The notes: generated by a model from the letters alone, not told the origin. A DNA stretch of 64,000 nt from an uncultured Dokdonia sp. (GCF_947492535.1 NZ_CANLNH010000010.1:62001-126000); one strand, 5' to 3'. Positions 9,207-18,474 are shown, counted from the stretch's first letter. Numbers and translations: made by a program.

Positions 9207-9542
9207 CTATCCGTCTAATTTAGTTACTTTATTCATCATCATCACGCCGTGTACTAATGTAGCACCACTTTTTATAGCAGCACCTACGTGTACAGCTTCC
9301 ATCATTTCTTCTTTGGTAATTCCTTTTTGTAAGCCATCTTTAGAGTAGGCGTCTATGCAATAAGGACATTGTTCTGTATGTGCTACCGCAAGAGCGATAA
9401 GAGATTTTTCGCGAGCTGTGAGCGCTCCTTCTTCAAAAACTTTACCGTAATAGTCAAAGAATTTTGTTCCTAATTCTTCGCTCCATTCTGTGATCTTTCC
9501 AAATTTTCTGAGATCTTTTGGGTCGTAATATTGATCTGCCAT
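9207..9542 (-). CDS. Arsenosugar-associated peroxidase-like (CMD/AhpD family) protein
   Basis: This small alpha-helical carboxymuconolactone decarboxylase/AhpD-like protein contains LTAREKSLIALAVAHTEQCPYCIDAY, with the CxxC pair of AhpD enzymes, and EAVHVGAAIKSGATLVHG. A longer reading from 9593 is open, but the promoter at 9605-9634 would then leave almost no leader. The ATG at 9540-9542 (MADQYYDPKDL) starts where the family normally starts. It is the first gene of the arsenosugar operon. A thiol redox function supporting arsenic chemistry is inferred. Confidence 0.85.
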   Translation of the reverse strand: MADQYYDPKDLRKFGKITEWSEELGTKFFDYYGKVFEEGALTAREKSLIALAVAHTEQCPYCIDAYSKDGLQKGITKEEMMEAVHVGAAIKSGATLVHGVMMMNKVTKLDG

Positions 9543-9604
9543 ATATGTTTGATTGTGGTAGGCTAAAGTATAATTAATCGTAATCTTGTCCAATTACTTA
9601 CAAT

Positions 9605-9634
9605 CAAATTTAAATAAATGGTTTTATTTAACAA
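9605..9634 (-). promoter_or_regulatory. Bacteroidota sigma-A type promoter of the arsenosugar operon
   Basis: On the minus strand TTG (9634-9632) is followed after 19 bases by TAAATTTG (9612-9605), an exact match to TAnnTTTG. The transcription start should fall near 9598, giving a leader of about 56 bases to the ATG at 9542. Confidence 0.8.
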
Positions 9635-9712
9635 TTTTATGTGCTAATGGGTTGATTTTATGTGTTTGAAATAATAAAAATAAAAAGATGTGTAATTTTT
9701 CTAAAAAAGTTG

Positions 9713-9743
9713 TTGTTCATATTTAAATAAGGTTATATATTTG
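9713..9743 (+). promoter_or_regulatory. Bacteroidota promoter of tRNA-Phe
   Basis: TTG at 9713-9715, a 20-base spacer and TATATTTG at 9736-9743 match TTG-N19/20-TAnnTTTG. The tRNA begins 15 bases after the -7 box. Confidence 0.75.
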
Positions 9744-9758
9744 CAGCCGCATTAGCGA

Positions 9759-9831
<73 letters not shown>

Positions 9832-9837
9832 CAGAAA

Positions 9838-9866
9838 AACCCGATCAATTTGATCGGGTTTTTTGT
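9838..9866 (+). terminator. Rho-independent terminator of tRNA-Phe
   Basis: CCCGATCA (9840-9847) and TGATCGGG (9851-9858) form a stem with a 3-base loop, followed by TTTTTT. Confidence 0.9.
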
Positions 9867-9927
9867 TTTAATTTATTTTAAACTTATAGTATTAAGTTAA
9901 AAGCCTATTCAAGTATAAGTGCTTATT

Positions 9928-10440
9928 CTAACTATTCTTATTATACTTTTCTAGTTCTTCCTCTATTTCGTCTTTGAGATCGAGATCACCTATAATTTTA
10001 TTTAACTCACGACTTATCCATATCAAAAAAATAATAATGGGTATAATAATAGGTATAGAATACCAAAAATCAAATTCGTCTATATAACTGACTTGATAAT
10101 TAATGACCCCTAATAACTGGAATAAAAACATTATTAGAGGAATTAAAATAGCCCATCTCCACCAGTCTTTTGAGGTAATAAACCATAAAGATGTGATAAT
10201 AACAAAAGTGATTTTTGTGAATAATGCATGTACAAAACCTTGTGCATGGGTAAATTCTCCGCTATTTATATTGAATAAAGTTGTTTGCCAAATTTTTGAA
10301 TCTGTAGGGGCGTATTTGTATAAATAAAACAAGAAAGGTGTAATAGCTAATAAAAAAGCTATTACACCTCCAATAATAAGACGTTTCTTCCTATCCGTTT
10401 GGTGGAACTTGGTAGTCTTTTTTGTCAATTTGTACTTCAT
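9928..10440 (-). CDS. Small integral membrane protein, unknown function
   Basis: The 170-residue protein has a basic N-terminus (residues 1-20), four predicted membrane helices (about 22-42, 70-88, 94-112 and 128-146) and an acidic cytoplasmic tail. No family motif is recognised. Its start overlaps the end of the 40-codon reading frame at 10391-10513 by 50 bases in another frame. The Ile/Phe/Trp-rich helices are typical of a real membrane protein rather than a chance ORF. Confidence 0.75.
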   Translation of the reverse strand: MKYKLTKKTTKFHQTDRKKRLIIGGVIAFLLAITPFLFYLYKYAPTDSKIWQTTLFNINSGEFTHAQGFVHALFTKITFVIITSLWFITSKDWWRWAILIPLIMFLFQLLGVINYQVSYIDEFDFWYSIPIIIPIIIFLIWISRELNKIIGDLDLKDEIEEELEKYNKNS

Positions 10441-10513
10441 TTGGGGATGAGTTTGTAGCGGTACCTACAATAACTGCAAGAGCAAATGCAATTGCTAGAA
10501 TTACTTTTTCCAT
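10391..10513 (-). CDS. Possible 40-residue membrane or exported peptide
   Basis: ATG at 10511-10513 opens a frame of 40 codons: a hydrophobic start (KVILAIAFALAVIVG), then a polar tail (NSSPNEVQIDKKDYQ). The composition is that of a signal peptide or single-helix peptide. It overlaps the next gene by 50 bases, so translational coupling is possible. The frame is short, and conservation elsewhere is not known to me. Confidence 0.45.
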   Translation of the reverse strand: MEKVILAIAFALAVIVGTATNSSPNEVQIDKKDYQVPPNG

Positions 10514-10739
10514 AATTTAAGGGGTTTTTGAGTTTAATGATTAGGACAAATGTCCCTCTTCACCTCCTTCTTATGAAATAATAACGCTATTTGTTATTGT
10601 ATAACTTATCTACTAATGTTTACAAACTTACTAAAAAATGATTTTGAAAATCACATAAAATAAAAAGTCTGTTAATAACCCTTAATTTATGTTAACAGCC
10701 TATTAATTTGTAAAACCTTACAGTCTTTTACGATTCTGT

Positions 10740-10772
10740 TAACAAGGTAGTACTTTTCAATTTGTATTTTTG
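10740..10772 (+). promoter_or_regulatory. Probable coaX operon promoter
   Basis: TATTTTTG at 10765-10772 matches TAnnTTTG exactly, 17 bases before the coaX ATG. The upstream TTG element is weak (TTAAC near 10739-10743). Confidence 0.5.
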
Positions 10773-10789
10773 GCGAGATATTATACCGT

Positions 10790-11515
10790 ATGCAACTTAT
10801 TATAGATGTTGGAAACACGAGAGTGAAAGTCGCTATTTTTGATGATGATGTAATGGTCGCAAAAAAAGCGATAACCTTACCTCAGTTTATAGAAAATTTA
10901 GGTGATTTTGTCGCAGCATATCCTGTGAAGAGGGCTATTATATCTTCAGTAGGACGCTTGTCACAAGAGCAATCTAGATCTGTACAACTTCGATTTCCTA
11001 CCATATTACTGTCTCATAACACACCGCTTCCTTTTGTGAATGATTATGGAACACCCCAAACATTAGGTGTAGATAGAATAGCGCTTGTGTCCGCTTTCGC
11101 GAAAGCGTACTCAGGAAAAAATGGATTAATAATAGACGCAGGAACCTGTATTACATATGATTATATAAATGCCGAAGGTCATTATAAAGGTGGTGCAATA
11201 TCTCCTGGGATTCGATTGCGATATAATGCATTACATACTCTTACGGCAAACCTTCCTTTATTAGAAACCCATATGCCAGAACAGATTGTTGGTGATAGTA
11301 CAGAAATGGCTATTCATTCTGGAGTAATGATGGGTGTCGTTAAAGAAATTGATGGAATAATAGACCAATATAAACGTGATTTTGGGGTTGATACCGTTAT
11401 TTTAACTGGTGGAGATACAGAAACCTTGTCAAAACGATTAAAAAATAGCATCTTTGCGCACTCTAATTTTTTGATGGAGGGCTTAAATTATATATTAAGA
11501 CGAACGAATGATTAA
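10790..11515 (+). CDS. coaX: Type III pantothenate kinase
   Basis: This 241-residue ASKHA-fold kinase phosphorylates pantothenate, the first step of CoA synthesis. Visible motifs are IIDVGNTRVKVA (phosphate 1), GVDRIAL, IIDAGTCITYDY (phosphate 2) and GGAISPGI, then ILTGGD. The length is normal for the bacterial family. The palindrome is in frame and encodes AFAKA directly after GVDRIALVS. The stop overlaps the next start by eight bases, beginning a seven-gene envelope operon. Confidence 0.95.
   Translation: MQLIIDVGNTRVKVAIFDDDVMVAKKAITLPQFIENLGDFVAAYPVKRAIISSVGRLSQEQSRSVQLRFPTILLSHNTPLPFVNDYGTPQTLGVDRIALVSAFAKAYSGKNGLIIDAGTCITYDYINAEGHYKGGAISPGIRLRYNALHTLTANLPLLETHMPEQIVGDSTEMAIHSGVMMGVVKEIDGIIDQYKRDFGVDTVILTGGDTETLSKRLKNSIFAHSNFLMEGLNYILRRTND
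11093..11106. repeat. Palindrome, copy 3
   Basis: In coaX, AFAKA phase, between conserved GVDRIAL and DAGT motifs. Confidence 0.95.
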
Positions 11516-12755
11516 AAAAATAATTATTGCAGTAATGCTTGTGATGGCTGGAAAGGCCTTTGGACAGGAGGGTGGAACTGCATCTCCTTATTCCTTTTAT
11601 GGTATAGGAACACAACAATTTAGAGGAACGTATGAAAACCGTGCCATGGGTGGTATGAGTGTGTATAGTGATAGTTTACACCTTAATTTATTAAACCCTG
11701 CGCAACTAGGTCGATTGCGATTTGTGACATTTACAGTAGGAGGAAGTCATACAGAAGTAACATTAAAAGATGGAGCTAATGAGAATAATACTTCCGTAAG
11801 TACAGTAGATTATTTAGCATTAAGTTTTCCTGTATCTAAAAAAGCAGGCGTTAGCTTTGGTTTAGTTCCATTTACGTCCGTAGGATATGATTTAAGCGAT
11901 AGTGATGAAGAGAGTATAAATACTTTTTCTGGTAGAGGTGGTGTAAATCGCGTATTTTTATCTGCTGGATATGAGATCACGAAAGGATTATATGTAGGAG
12001 GAAGTGCTAATTATAATTTTGGAAACATCCAAAATGAAACATTACGTACTATAGAAGGAGCAGAATTAGGTACTCGTGAACGTAATCGATCAGATATATT
12101 AGGGTTTACTTTTGAATTAGCTGCACAATATGATCGTATGCTTACAGAGAAGCTTGAATTAAGAACATCTGTAAAGTATGTTCCTGCTACAGAAGTAGAA
12201 TCTGAAAATCAACGACAAGTGTCTTCAGTTATATTTAATAACTTAGGGTTATTACAGGATTTAGATATCGTTGAAGTTCCCGTAGGAGATACTAACTTTG
12301 ATTTTCCTTCTTCCGTTACATTGGGAGCGGGATTAGGAGAACCTAATAAATGGTTTTTTGGAGCTGAATATACAACTCAAAAGAATAGTACATTTACAAA
12401 TAGAGGGTTTACTTTAGATAATGTACGCTTTGAAGATGCAGCTCAATTTAGATTAGGAGGGTTTTATATTCCTAAATTCAATTCTGTTTCAAGTTACTTT
12501 GAGCGAATCACTTACAGAGCAGGGTTTAGATATGAAGAGAGCGGTATTGTCATAGATAATGAAGATATAAATGAGTTTGGCATATCTTTTGGAGTTGGAT
12601 TACCAGCTGGGCGAAGTTTAAATAATATTAATTTTACTTTTGAGTTCGGACAGCGTGGGACAACAAATTCAGGATTAGTTCAAGAAAACTTCTTTAACGC
12701 AGGGATTAGTTTATCTCTCAATGATATTTGGTTTATCCAAAGTAAATTTAATTAA
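11508..12755 (+). CDS. Outer membrane beta-barrel protein, putative
   Basis: A signal peptide (residues 1-19, ending AFGQ) is followed by about 395 residues with alternating hydrophobic/polar strands and Gly/aromatic turns. Characteristic pieces are YSFYGIGTQQF, NRAMGGMSVYSDS and LNLLNPAQLG, which recall the FadL/OmpP1-like barrels of Bacteroidota. The C-terminus ends in a strand (ISLSLNDIWFIQSKFN). It sits between coaX and a periplasmic TPR protein, next to lptC, so a role in envelope biogenesis or transport is likely. The cargo is unknown. Confidence 0.75.
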   Translation: MIKKIIIAVMLVMAGKAFGQEGGTASPYSFYGIGTQQFRGTYENRAMGGMSVYSDSLHLNLLNPAQLGRLRFVTFTVGGSHTEVTLKDGANENNTSVSTVDYLALSFPVSKKAGVSFGLVPFTSVGYDLSDSDEESINTFSGRGGVNRVFLSAGYEITKGLYVGGSANYNFGNIQNETLRTIEGAELGTRERNRSDILGFTFELAAQYDRMLTEKLELRTSVKYVPATEVESENQRQVSSVIFNNLGLLQDLDIVEVPVGDTNFDFPSSVTLGAGLGEPNKWFFGAEYTTQKNSTFTNRGFTLDNVRFEDAAQFRLGGFYIPKFNSVSSYFERITYRAGFRYEESGIVIDNEDINEFGISFGVGLPAGRSLNNINFTFEFGQRGTTNSGLVQENFFNAGISLSLNDIWFIQSKFN

Positions 12756-12773
12756 TAGTACAAAAACTAGATT

Positions 12774-14159
12774 ATGAAAACTAAATTAACTACACTTTTT
12801 GCAGCGATCGTATTGATGATGACCGGGACTGCAAATGTAAATGCTCAACAAATAAGCGAGGAGTGTATTACTACAGGTTCGATTTTTGTAGAAGCTGCCA
12901 AAGTTAAAAACTATGAAGCGGCGAGACCATCATTTGAAAAACTGAGAAAAGATTGCCCTAACTGGTCGTTAGCTCTATATCAATATGGAGAGCGTTTGTT
13001 AAAAGCAGACCTTAAAAAAGCTACTGGAGCAGAAAAAACAGCTGTTGCACAAGATCTTATCGCCTTTTTAAAGCAAAGAGAACAGTATTTCCCTGCAAAA
13101 ACCCCAGCTGGAAAAAATGCAGCAAACCAAGCACAGATTCTTTTTGATAACAAAATAGGAACAGAGAAATCTCAATATGATGCATTTAACAAAGCATTTG
13201 CAAAAGATGTAGAGTCTATCAATAGTGCAAAAAGTATCTATACGCGTTTTAAGTTAGCTGTGAGTTTACATAAAGCAAATCAATTACCATTACAAGATGT
13301 ATTTGATCTGTATGATGAAACACAAGAAAAACTTAATAAAGAAGCAACCAAACTTGATGGTAAGCTACAGAAGTTATTAGATAAAGAAGAGTCTGGTACA
13401 GCATTAACGGCTAAAGAAGGGAGAAGAAAGAAAGGGTATGAAACAAACCTTAAAGCATTTGGTACGTTTGCAGGAGGTACTGACGCTGAAATGGGTATTT
13501 TAGGGAATTGTGAAAACTTAATCCCATTATATAATAAAGGATACGAAGAAAACAAAAATGATATCGGTTGGATTCGTAAAGCTGCAGGACGTCTTGCAGG
13601 TAAAGATTGTACAGATTCTGATTTATTTCAGAAATTAGTAACACAATTACATAACCTTGAGCCATCTGCAAAGTCAGCACAATATTTAGGAATCTTAGCT
13701 GATAAGAAAGGTGACAATGCAGGAGCTCAGAATTATTTCCAACAAGCAATTGATCTTGAAACAGATCCTAAAGAAAAAGCAAAATCGTACTACAGACTTG
13801 CTGAGAAAGCAAGAAAGTCTGGAAGTTATGGGAAAGCAAGAGGTCTTTATAACAAAGCATTAGCTGAAGATCCATCTATGGGTAGATGTTACTTGAAAAT
13901 AGCTGGCATGTATGCTGCAAGTGCAAATAACTGTGGAGATTCTGTATTCAACAAAAGAGCTGTGTACTGGTTAGCTGCAAATACAGCAGAGCGTGCAGGT
14001 CGTGTAAGTCCTTCATTAGCTAAAACTGCAAATGGAACAGCGGCTTCATATAGAGGGAAAGCTCCAGATAAATCAATGATCTTTAACGCAAATATGGGCG
14101 GTAAAACAGTCTCTATAGGATGTTGGATTGGATCTAGCGTAAGAGTTCCTAATCTATAA
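12774..14159 (+). CDS. Secreted TPR-repeat protein
   Basis: This 461-residue protein has a signal peptide (residues 1-24, ending NAQ) and helical repeats throughout. The clearest TPR units lie at about 300-375 (AQYLGILADKKGDNAGAQNY, then SYGKARGLYNKALAEDP). It is rich in Lys and Ala. The C-terminal ~60 residues are less repeat-like and contain a conserved-looking GCWIGSSVRVPNL end. The gene overlaps lptC by one base and follows the outer membrane protein gene, so both are probably periplasmic partners. Function unknown. Confidence 0.8.
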   Translation: MKTKLTTLFAAIVLMMTGTANVNAQQISEECITTGSIFVEAAKVKNYEAARPSFEKLRKDCPNWSLALYQYGERLLKADLKKATGAEKTAVAQDLIAFLKQREQYFPAKTPAGKNAANQAQILFDNKIGTEKSQYDAFNKAFAKDVESINSAKSIYTRFKLAVSLHKANQLPLQDVFDLYDETQEKLNKEATKLDGKLQKLLDKEESGTALTAKEGRRKKGYETNLKAFGTFAGGTDAEMGILGNCENLIPLYNKGYEENKNDIGWIRKAAGRLAGKDCTDSDLFQKLVTQLHNLEPSAKSAQYLGILADKKGDNAGAQNYFQQAIDLETDPKEKAKSYYRLAEKARKSGSYGKARGLYNKALAEDPSMGRCYLKIAGMYAASANNCGDSVFNKRAVYWLAANTAERAGRVSPSLAKTANGTAASYRGKAPDKSMIFNANMGGKTVSIGCWIGSSVRVPNL

Positions 14160-14728
14160 TGATTAGAACAAAAACATATATATTATACTTAGTCACAGCT
14201 TTTGCTGTGACTTTGTGTTTTAGTTGTAAAGGTAAAGGAGAAGAGATTCGTAAAATGCGAATTAAATCTGATGCCGCTATTGCAGAAGGAACAGGTATTA
14301 ATCTTAAATATACAGATTCCGGTAAGGTAACAGCACATCTCAAAACACCATTATTGAAGGATTTCAGTAATGCTTCCTTTCCATATAATGAGTTTCCAGA
14401 AGGAGTAGAAGTTACTTTTATAGATGATGAAGGCAAGGAAAGCATTATTACATCAAAATATGCGATACAATATAAAAATACTAATCTTATAGACTTGCGT
14501 GAAGATGTAACCTTGTTTACAAGTGATTCTGTAACATTAAATGCACAACAATTATACTGGGATCAGTCTAATAACTGGATATTTACAGATCAACCTTATA
14601 CGCTTACTACAGCAGATGGATCTCGTAATGATGGCGATTTATTTGATTCTAATAAAGACTTTACAAATTTTGTATCTTTAAACAACGTAAGTAAACAGTA
14701 CGTAAAAGAAACCACCGAAGAACAATGA
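14159..14728 (+). CDS. lptC: LPS export periplasmic protein LptC
   Basis: The 189-residue protein has a lipoprotein-like N-terminus (CFSCKGKG) and an LptC/OstA-like beta-jellyroll: YTDSGKVTAHLKTPLLKDF, FIDDEGKESIITSKYAIQY and LREDVTLFTSDSVTLNAQQLYWDQ, then a WIFTDQPYTL region. LptC links the LptBFG transporter to LptA in moving LPS to the outer membrane. The usual E. coli form has a membrane anchor, while Bacteroidota versions are often lipoproteins, as here. It overlaps neighbours on both sides, indicating tight co-expression. Confidence 0.88.
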   Translation: MIRTKTYILYLVTAFAVTLCFSCKGKGEEIRKMRIKSDAAIAEGTGINLKYTDSGKVTAHLKTPLLKDFSNASFPYNEFPEGVEVTFIDDEGKESIITSKYAIQYKNTNLIDLREDVTLFTSDSVTLNAQQLYWDQSNNWIFTDQPYTLTTADGSRNDGDLFDSNKDFTNFVSLNNVSKQYVKETTEEQ

Positions 14729-14919
14729 TGCGTTACGCAAAATTCACAGAATGGATATATGCTATTATAGCAGTATTAGCAGGGTATGAAACCTTTTCAA
14801 AATGGAATGAAGATAGAAATAGTGCTTATCTATTCCTGTTTTTTACAATAATTAGTGTCGGAATGTTTTTCTTTAGAAGACATTTTAGAAAGAAATTTGA
14901 AAAAAGGAACCAACCTTAA
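14725..14919 (+). CDS. Small two-helix membrane protein
   Basis: A 64-residue protein with two membrane segments (about 8-22 and 31-50) and a basic tail RRHFRKKFEKRNQP. Its start overlaps the lptC stop by four bases and its stop directly abuts the next ATG, which supports it as a real member of the operon. Function unknown. Confidence 0.75.
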   Translation: MMRYAKFTEWIYAIIAVLAGYETFSKWNEDRNSAYLFLFFTIISVGMFFFRRHFRKKFEKRNQP

Positions 14920-16221
14920 ATGGAATCATTAGAGGGTAGTATAGCGGTAATTTGTGTCTCGCTCATTCTTTCTGCTTTTTTCTCAGGTATGGAAATTGCT
15001 TATATATCAGCAAATAAAATCCATATCGAGCTAGAAAAAAAGCAAAACGATTTCCTTTCTAAAATTCTTACCCGTCTTACCAAAAAACCCTCAAAGTTTA
15101 TAGCTACAATGCTTTTAGGTAATAATATTGCCTTAGTGGTATATGGATATTACATGGGAGATGTATTGCAGCATTGGTTAGAAGGTATGATGCCTTTCGG
15201 CGAAAACTTCCAATGGCTCTCCACCTTTGTTTCAGAATTTAGTTTATTAAGTCAGACTATTATCTCAACACTTGTAATTCTTCTTACGGCAGAATTTTTG
15301 CCAAAAGTATTCTTTCAGATATATGCTAATAAACTATTGAAGTTTTTTGCAATCCCTGCCTATTTCTTCTATGTTCTATTTAGTTTTTTAAGCTCCTTTG
15401 TTATTTGGATTTCGGATATGGTTCTAAAACATGTGTTTAAAACAGATGGTGATGAAGTGCAACTTGCATTTTCTAAAGTAGAGCTAGGAAATTATATTTC
15501 AGAACAGATGGAATCAGTATCTGAACATGAACAAATAGATACGGAGATTCAAATTTTTCAGAATGCATTAGAATTCTCAGAAGTAAAATCTCGAGAAGTA
15601 ATGATTCCACGCACAGAAATTATCGCAGTAGAAGAGAATACCAGTCCTACAAATCTTACTTCTCTCTTTATAGAGTCTGGACTTTCTAAAATATTAGTGT
15701 ATAAAGATACAATAGATGATATTGTAGGTTATGTACATTCTTTTGCATTATTTAAAAAACCTAAGACAATTAGTAGTGTTTTAATGCCAGTAGTATATGT
15801 GCCTGAAACCATGTTAGCAAAAGATGTCCTTAACGTACTTACCAAAAAAAGAAAAAGTCTTGCGGTTGTTATAGATGAGTATGGAGGTACTAGCGGTATG
15901 ATGACAGTAGAAGATATTATTGAAGAGCTTTTTGGAGAAATTGAAGACGAACATGATTCTATAGATTTAAAAGAAGAAGTTACTGATGATGGATATTATC
16001 ACTTATCTGCTCGTTTGGAGGTAGATTACTTAAATGAAACTTATAAGTTAAACCTTCCTGAGAGTGAAAACTATGAAACTTTAGGAGGTCTTGTTGTGAG
16101 TCATACCGAAGAGATTCCAGAAGAAGGAGAGACCATAATCATAGATAACTTACACTTACATATACTGGAGACTTCCAATACAAAAATAGAACTTATTGAG
16201 ATACGTCCTCAGGAAGGTTAA
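14920..16221 (+). CDS. CNNM/CorC-family transporter-like protein (DUF21, two CBS, CorC_HlyC)
   Basis: The 433-residue protein has an N-terminal DUF21 membrane domain (1-190; SAFFSGMEIAYISANK, TMLLGNNIALVVYG, LTAEFLPKVFF), a CBS pair (about 210-335; VMIPRTEIIAVEE, VIDEYGGTSGMMTVEDIIEELFGEIEDEHD) and a C-terminal CorC_HlyC domain. This family covers Mg/Co efflux-type proteins and, in gliding flavobacteria, GldE. The operon context with lptC and a PpiD-like protein is not a gliding cluster, so I give no gene symbol. Location: inner membrane. Confidence 0.88.
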   Translation: MESLEGSIAVICVSLILSAFFSGMEIAYISANKIHIELEKKQNDFLSKILTRLTKKPSKFIATMLLGNNIALVVYGYYMGDVLQHWLEGMMPFGENFQWLSTFVSEFSLLSQTIISTLVILLTAEFLPKVFFQIYANKLLKFFAIPAYFFYVLFSFLSSFVIWISDMVLKHVFKTDGDEVQLAFSKVELGNYISEQMESVSEHEQIDTEIQIFQNALEFSEVKSREVMIPRTEIIAVEENTSPTNLTSLFIESGLSKILVYKDTIDDIVGYVHSFALFKKPKTISSVLMPVVYVPETMLAKDVLNVLTKKRKSLAVVIDEYGGTSGMMTVEDIIEELFGEIEDEHDSIDLKEEVTDDGYYHLSARLEVDYLNETYKLNLPESENYETLGGLVVSHTEEIPEEGETIIIDNLHLHILETSNTKIELIEIRPQEG

Positions 16222-16298
16222 ATCCTATCACTTTTTTGTTTTATATATTATAAGAAAATGGTATTTTCGCCCACTATTGTAGAATAAATTATTGACAG

Positions 16299-18419
16299 AT
16301 GGCAATTTTAAATAAGATAAGACAACGATCACTATTTTTAATCCTAATTATTGCACTTGCACTTTTCTCTTTTGTGCTTGCAGATTTGATTAAAAATGCA
16401 GGATCAGATTCCTCAAAGCAAAATCGCATTGCGACGATTAACGGGGAAGATTTAGATAGAAAAGAATTTGATCTAAAAGTAGAGCAGCAAGTACGTCGTT
16501 TAGGTCCTTCGGGAACAACAACTAGAGCAGTGAACTCTGTATGGGATCAAGAAGTAAACCGTATGGTTTTAGAAGGTCAATATGAAGAACTAGGAATTCG
16601 TGTTGGAAAAGATCGTTTAGCAGATCTTCTTAAAAATGCATTACAAAATGATGCAAGATTCCAAGATGCTGATGGATTCTTTAGTGAAGCAAAAATGCAA
16701 GAGTTTATAGCTACCTTAAAAGAAAGTAGAAATCCAGACGATTTTTCAGGATGGCTTACTTATGAGAATTCACTTGCAGATACTGAAAAACAAAATGTAT
16801 ACTACAATTTGGTAAAGGCTGGTCTAGGAGCTACTCTTAAAGATGGAGAAGTTGCTTATCGATTAGATGGAAATGCTGTAGATATCCAATTTGTACAAGT
16901 TCCTTATGCTAGTATTCCAGATGAAGATATTTCAGTATCTGAATCTGAAATCACAAATTATATCAATGCACATAAAGACGAATACCAAACAGATGCTACT
17001 CGTAACATTCGTTTTGTGAAGTTTCAGGAAAAAGCGACATTAGATGATGAGAATGTGCTTAAAGAGTCTATGAAACTATATCTTAATGATGAATTAGTAT
17101 CTTACAATAGATCAACACAAATTAACGATACACTTCCTGGCTTTAGAGTTGCTGAAGATTTAAATGAATTTCTTTCAGAAAATTCTGATTTGCCGTATGT
17201 AGATCGTTTTAGATTTAAAAAAGACCTTGCAGGAGTTGTAAGAGATACCATCGCTCAATTAGATAAAGGAGCAATTTATGGCCCTTACAAAGACGGTCGT
17301 TATATGAGATTAGATCGTATCGTTGAGACGCGTCAAATGCCTGATTCTGTTCAATCACGTCATATATTAGTGTCATACCAAGGTGCATTACGTTCTCCAG
17401 AGACACGTACTGAGGAGGAAGCAAAGCAACTTGCAGATAGCATCTTTGGAGTGATTAAAAGAGATAAAAGCTCTTTTGATGCATTAGCTGCCGAATTTTC
17501 ATCAGACTCATCAAACAAAAGCACTGGAGGTGATTTAGGTTTTCAAGATCCAAATTTATTTGCAGCAGAATTTAGAGATTATATTGTAGATAACCCTAAA
17601 GGTTCTATGGATATCGTAAAAACAGATTTTGGATATCACATTATAGAAGTTACTGAACAAAAGAACTTCCAGAAAGCACTTAAGATTGCTAGTATAGCAA
17701 AAGAAATTGTCCCTTCAGATAAAACAATTTCTGATGTATATACTCAAACGCAGAAGTTTGAAATAGCAGCAGGTGATGGAGATTTTGAAGCCGTAGCTAA
17801 AGAAAACTCATATACAGTTCGTCCTGTAAATAACATAGGAAGAATGGATGAGAATTTGCCAGGAGAAGGACCACAGCGTTCTATTGTACAGTGGGCTTTT
17901 GAAGAAGATGTGAAAAAAGGAGATATCAAGCGTTTTCAAGTAAATGATGGCTATATCGTAGCTCAAATTACTCGTATGGTAGAAGAAGGTGTAAAACGTC
18001 CAGAAGATGTATCTGCTAGCGTATTACCTATTATACGTAAGCAAAAGAAAGCAGCTCAAATTAAAGGAAATATCACAGGAACTACCTTAGATGCTATTGC
18101 ACAAAACCAAGGTCAAACGGTAAAAACATCAGGAGCACTTAATATGAATAGTCCTAATATTGCAGGAGCAGGAGATGAACCTAAAGTAGTAGGTGTAGCA
18201 TTTGGTCTTAATGAAGGAGATGTTTCAGAACCTATCGAAGGAGAAAGAGGTGTATATGTGATTAAAGTAACTAAGAAAACAGAAGCACCAGTATTAGAAA
18301 ACTATGGAACATATGCTGCGCAGCAAGCTCAAAAAGCAAGAAACGGAGTTACTACAAAGGTAATTGAGGCGCTTAAAGCAGCCGCAGATATTGAAGATTA
18401 TAGAGGAGCGTTTTATTAA
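16299..18419 (+). CDS. PpiD/SurA-like peptidyl-prolyl isomerase, membrane anchored
   Basis: The 706-residue protein has one N-terminal membrane helix (about 12-30, SLFLILIIALALFSFVLADL), a SurA_N-type chaperone region, a parvulin domain with SRHILVSYQ, FDALAAEFSSDSSNKSTGGDLGF and FGYHIIEV (about 350-460), and a second parvulin-like region near 580-680 (VGVAFGLNEGDVSEPIEGERGVYVIKV). It resembles PpiD, a periplasmic foldase for exported outer membrane proteins. It ends the envelope operon before a strong bidirectional terminator. Confidence 0.9.
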   Translation: MAILNKIRQRSLFLILIIALALFSFVLADLIKNAGSDSSKQNRIATINGEDLDRKEFDLKVEQQVRRLGPSGTTTRAVNSVWDQEVNRMVLEGQYEELGIRVGKDRLADLLKNALQNDARFQDADGFFSEAKMQEFIATLKESRNPDDFSGWLTYENSLADTEKQNVYYNLVKAGLGATLKDGEVAYRLDGNAVDIQFVQVPYASIPDEDISVSESEITNYINAHKDEYQTDATRNIRFVKFQEKATLDDENVLKESMKLYLNDELVSYNRSTQINDTLPGFRVAEDLNEFLSENSDLPYVDRFRFKKDLAGVVRDTIAQLDKGAIYGPYKDGRYMRLDRIVETRQMPDSVQSRHILVSYQGALRSPETRTEEEAKQLADSIFGVIKRDKSSFDALAAEFSSDSSNKSTGGDLGFQDPNLFAAEFRDYIVDNPKGSMDIVKTDFGYHIIEVTEQKNFQKALKIASIAKEIVPSDKTISDVYTQTQKFEIAAGDGDFEAVAKENSYTVRPVNNIGRMDENLPGEGPQRSIVQWAFEEDVKKGDIKRFQVNDGYIVAQITRMVEEGVKRPEDVSASVLPIIRKQKKAAQIKGNITGTTLDAIAQNQGQTVKTSGALNMNSPNIAGAGDEPKVVGVAFGLNEGDVSEPIEGERGVYVIKVTKKTEAPVLENYGTYAAQQAQKARNGVTTKVIEALKAAADIEDYRGAFY

Positions 18420-18442
18420 TACGTTCATAGAATACAAATCAT

Positions 18443-18474
18443 AAAAAAAGGATCACAGATGTGATCCTTTTTTT
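18443..18474. terminator. Bidirectional terminator between convergent genes
   Basis: AAAGGATCACA and TGTGATCCTTT form a stem flanked by A7 and T7. It serves the PpiD-like gene on plus and the GHMP kinase gene on minus. Confidence 0.9.

Noticed and set aside
10560-10569. AAGGAGGTGA on the minus strand, a perfect Shine-Dalgarno sequence
   Set aside because: No suitable start codon lies 5-12 bases downstream; the nearest ATG is 47 bases away, and Bacteroidota rarely use this signal.
14920-16221. CNNM/CorC protein as gliding protein GldE
   Set aside because: Domain order fits, but the operon holds lptC and a foldase instead of other gld genes, so the name is not supported.
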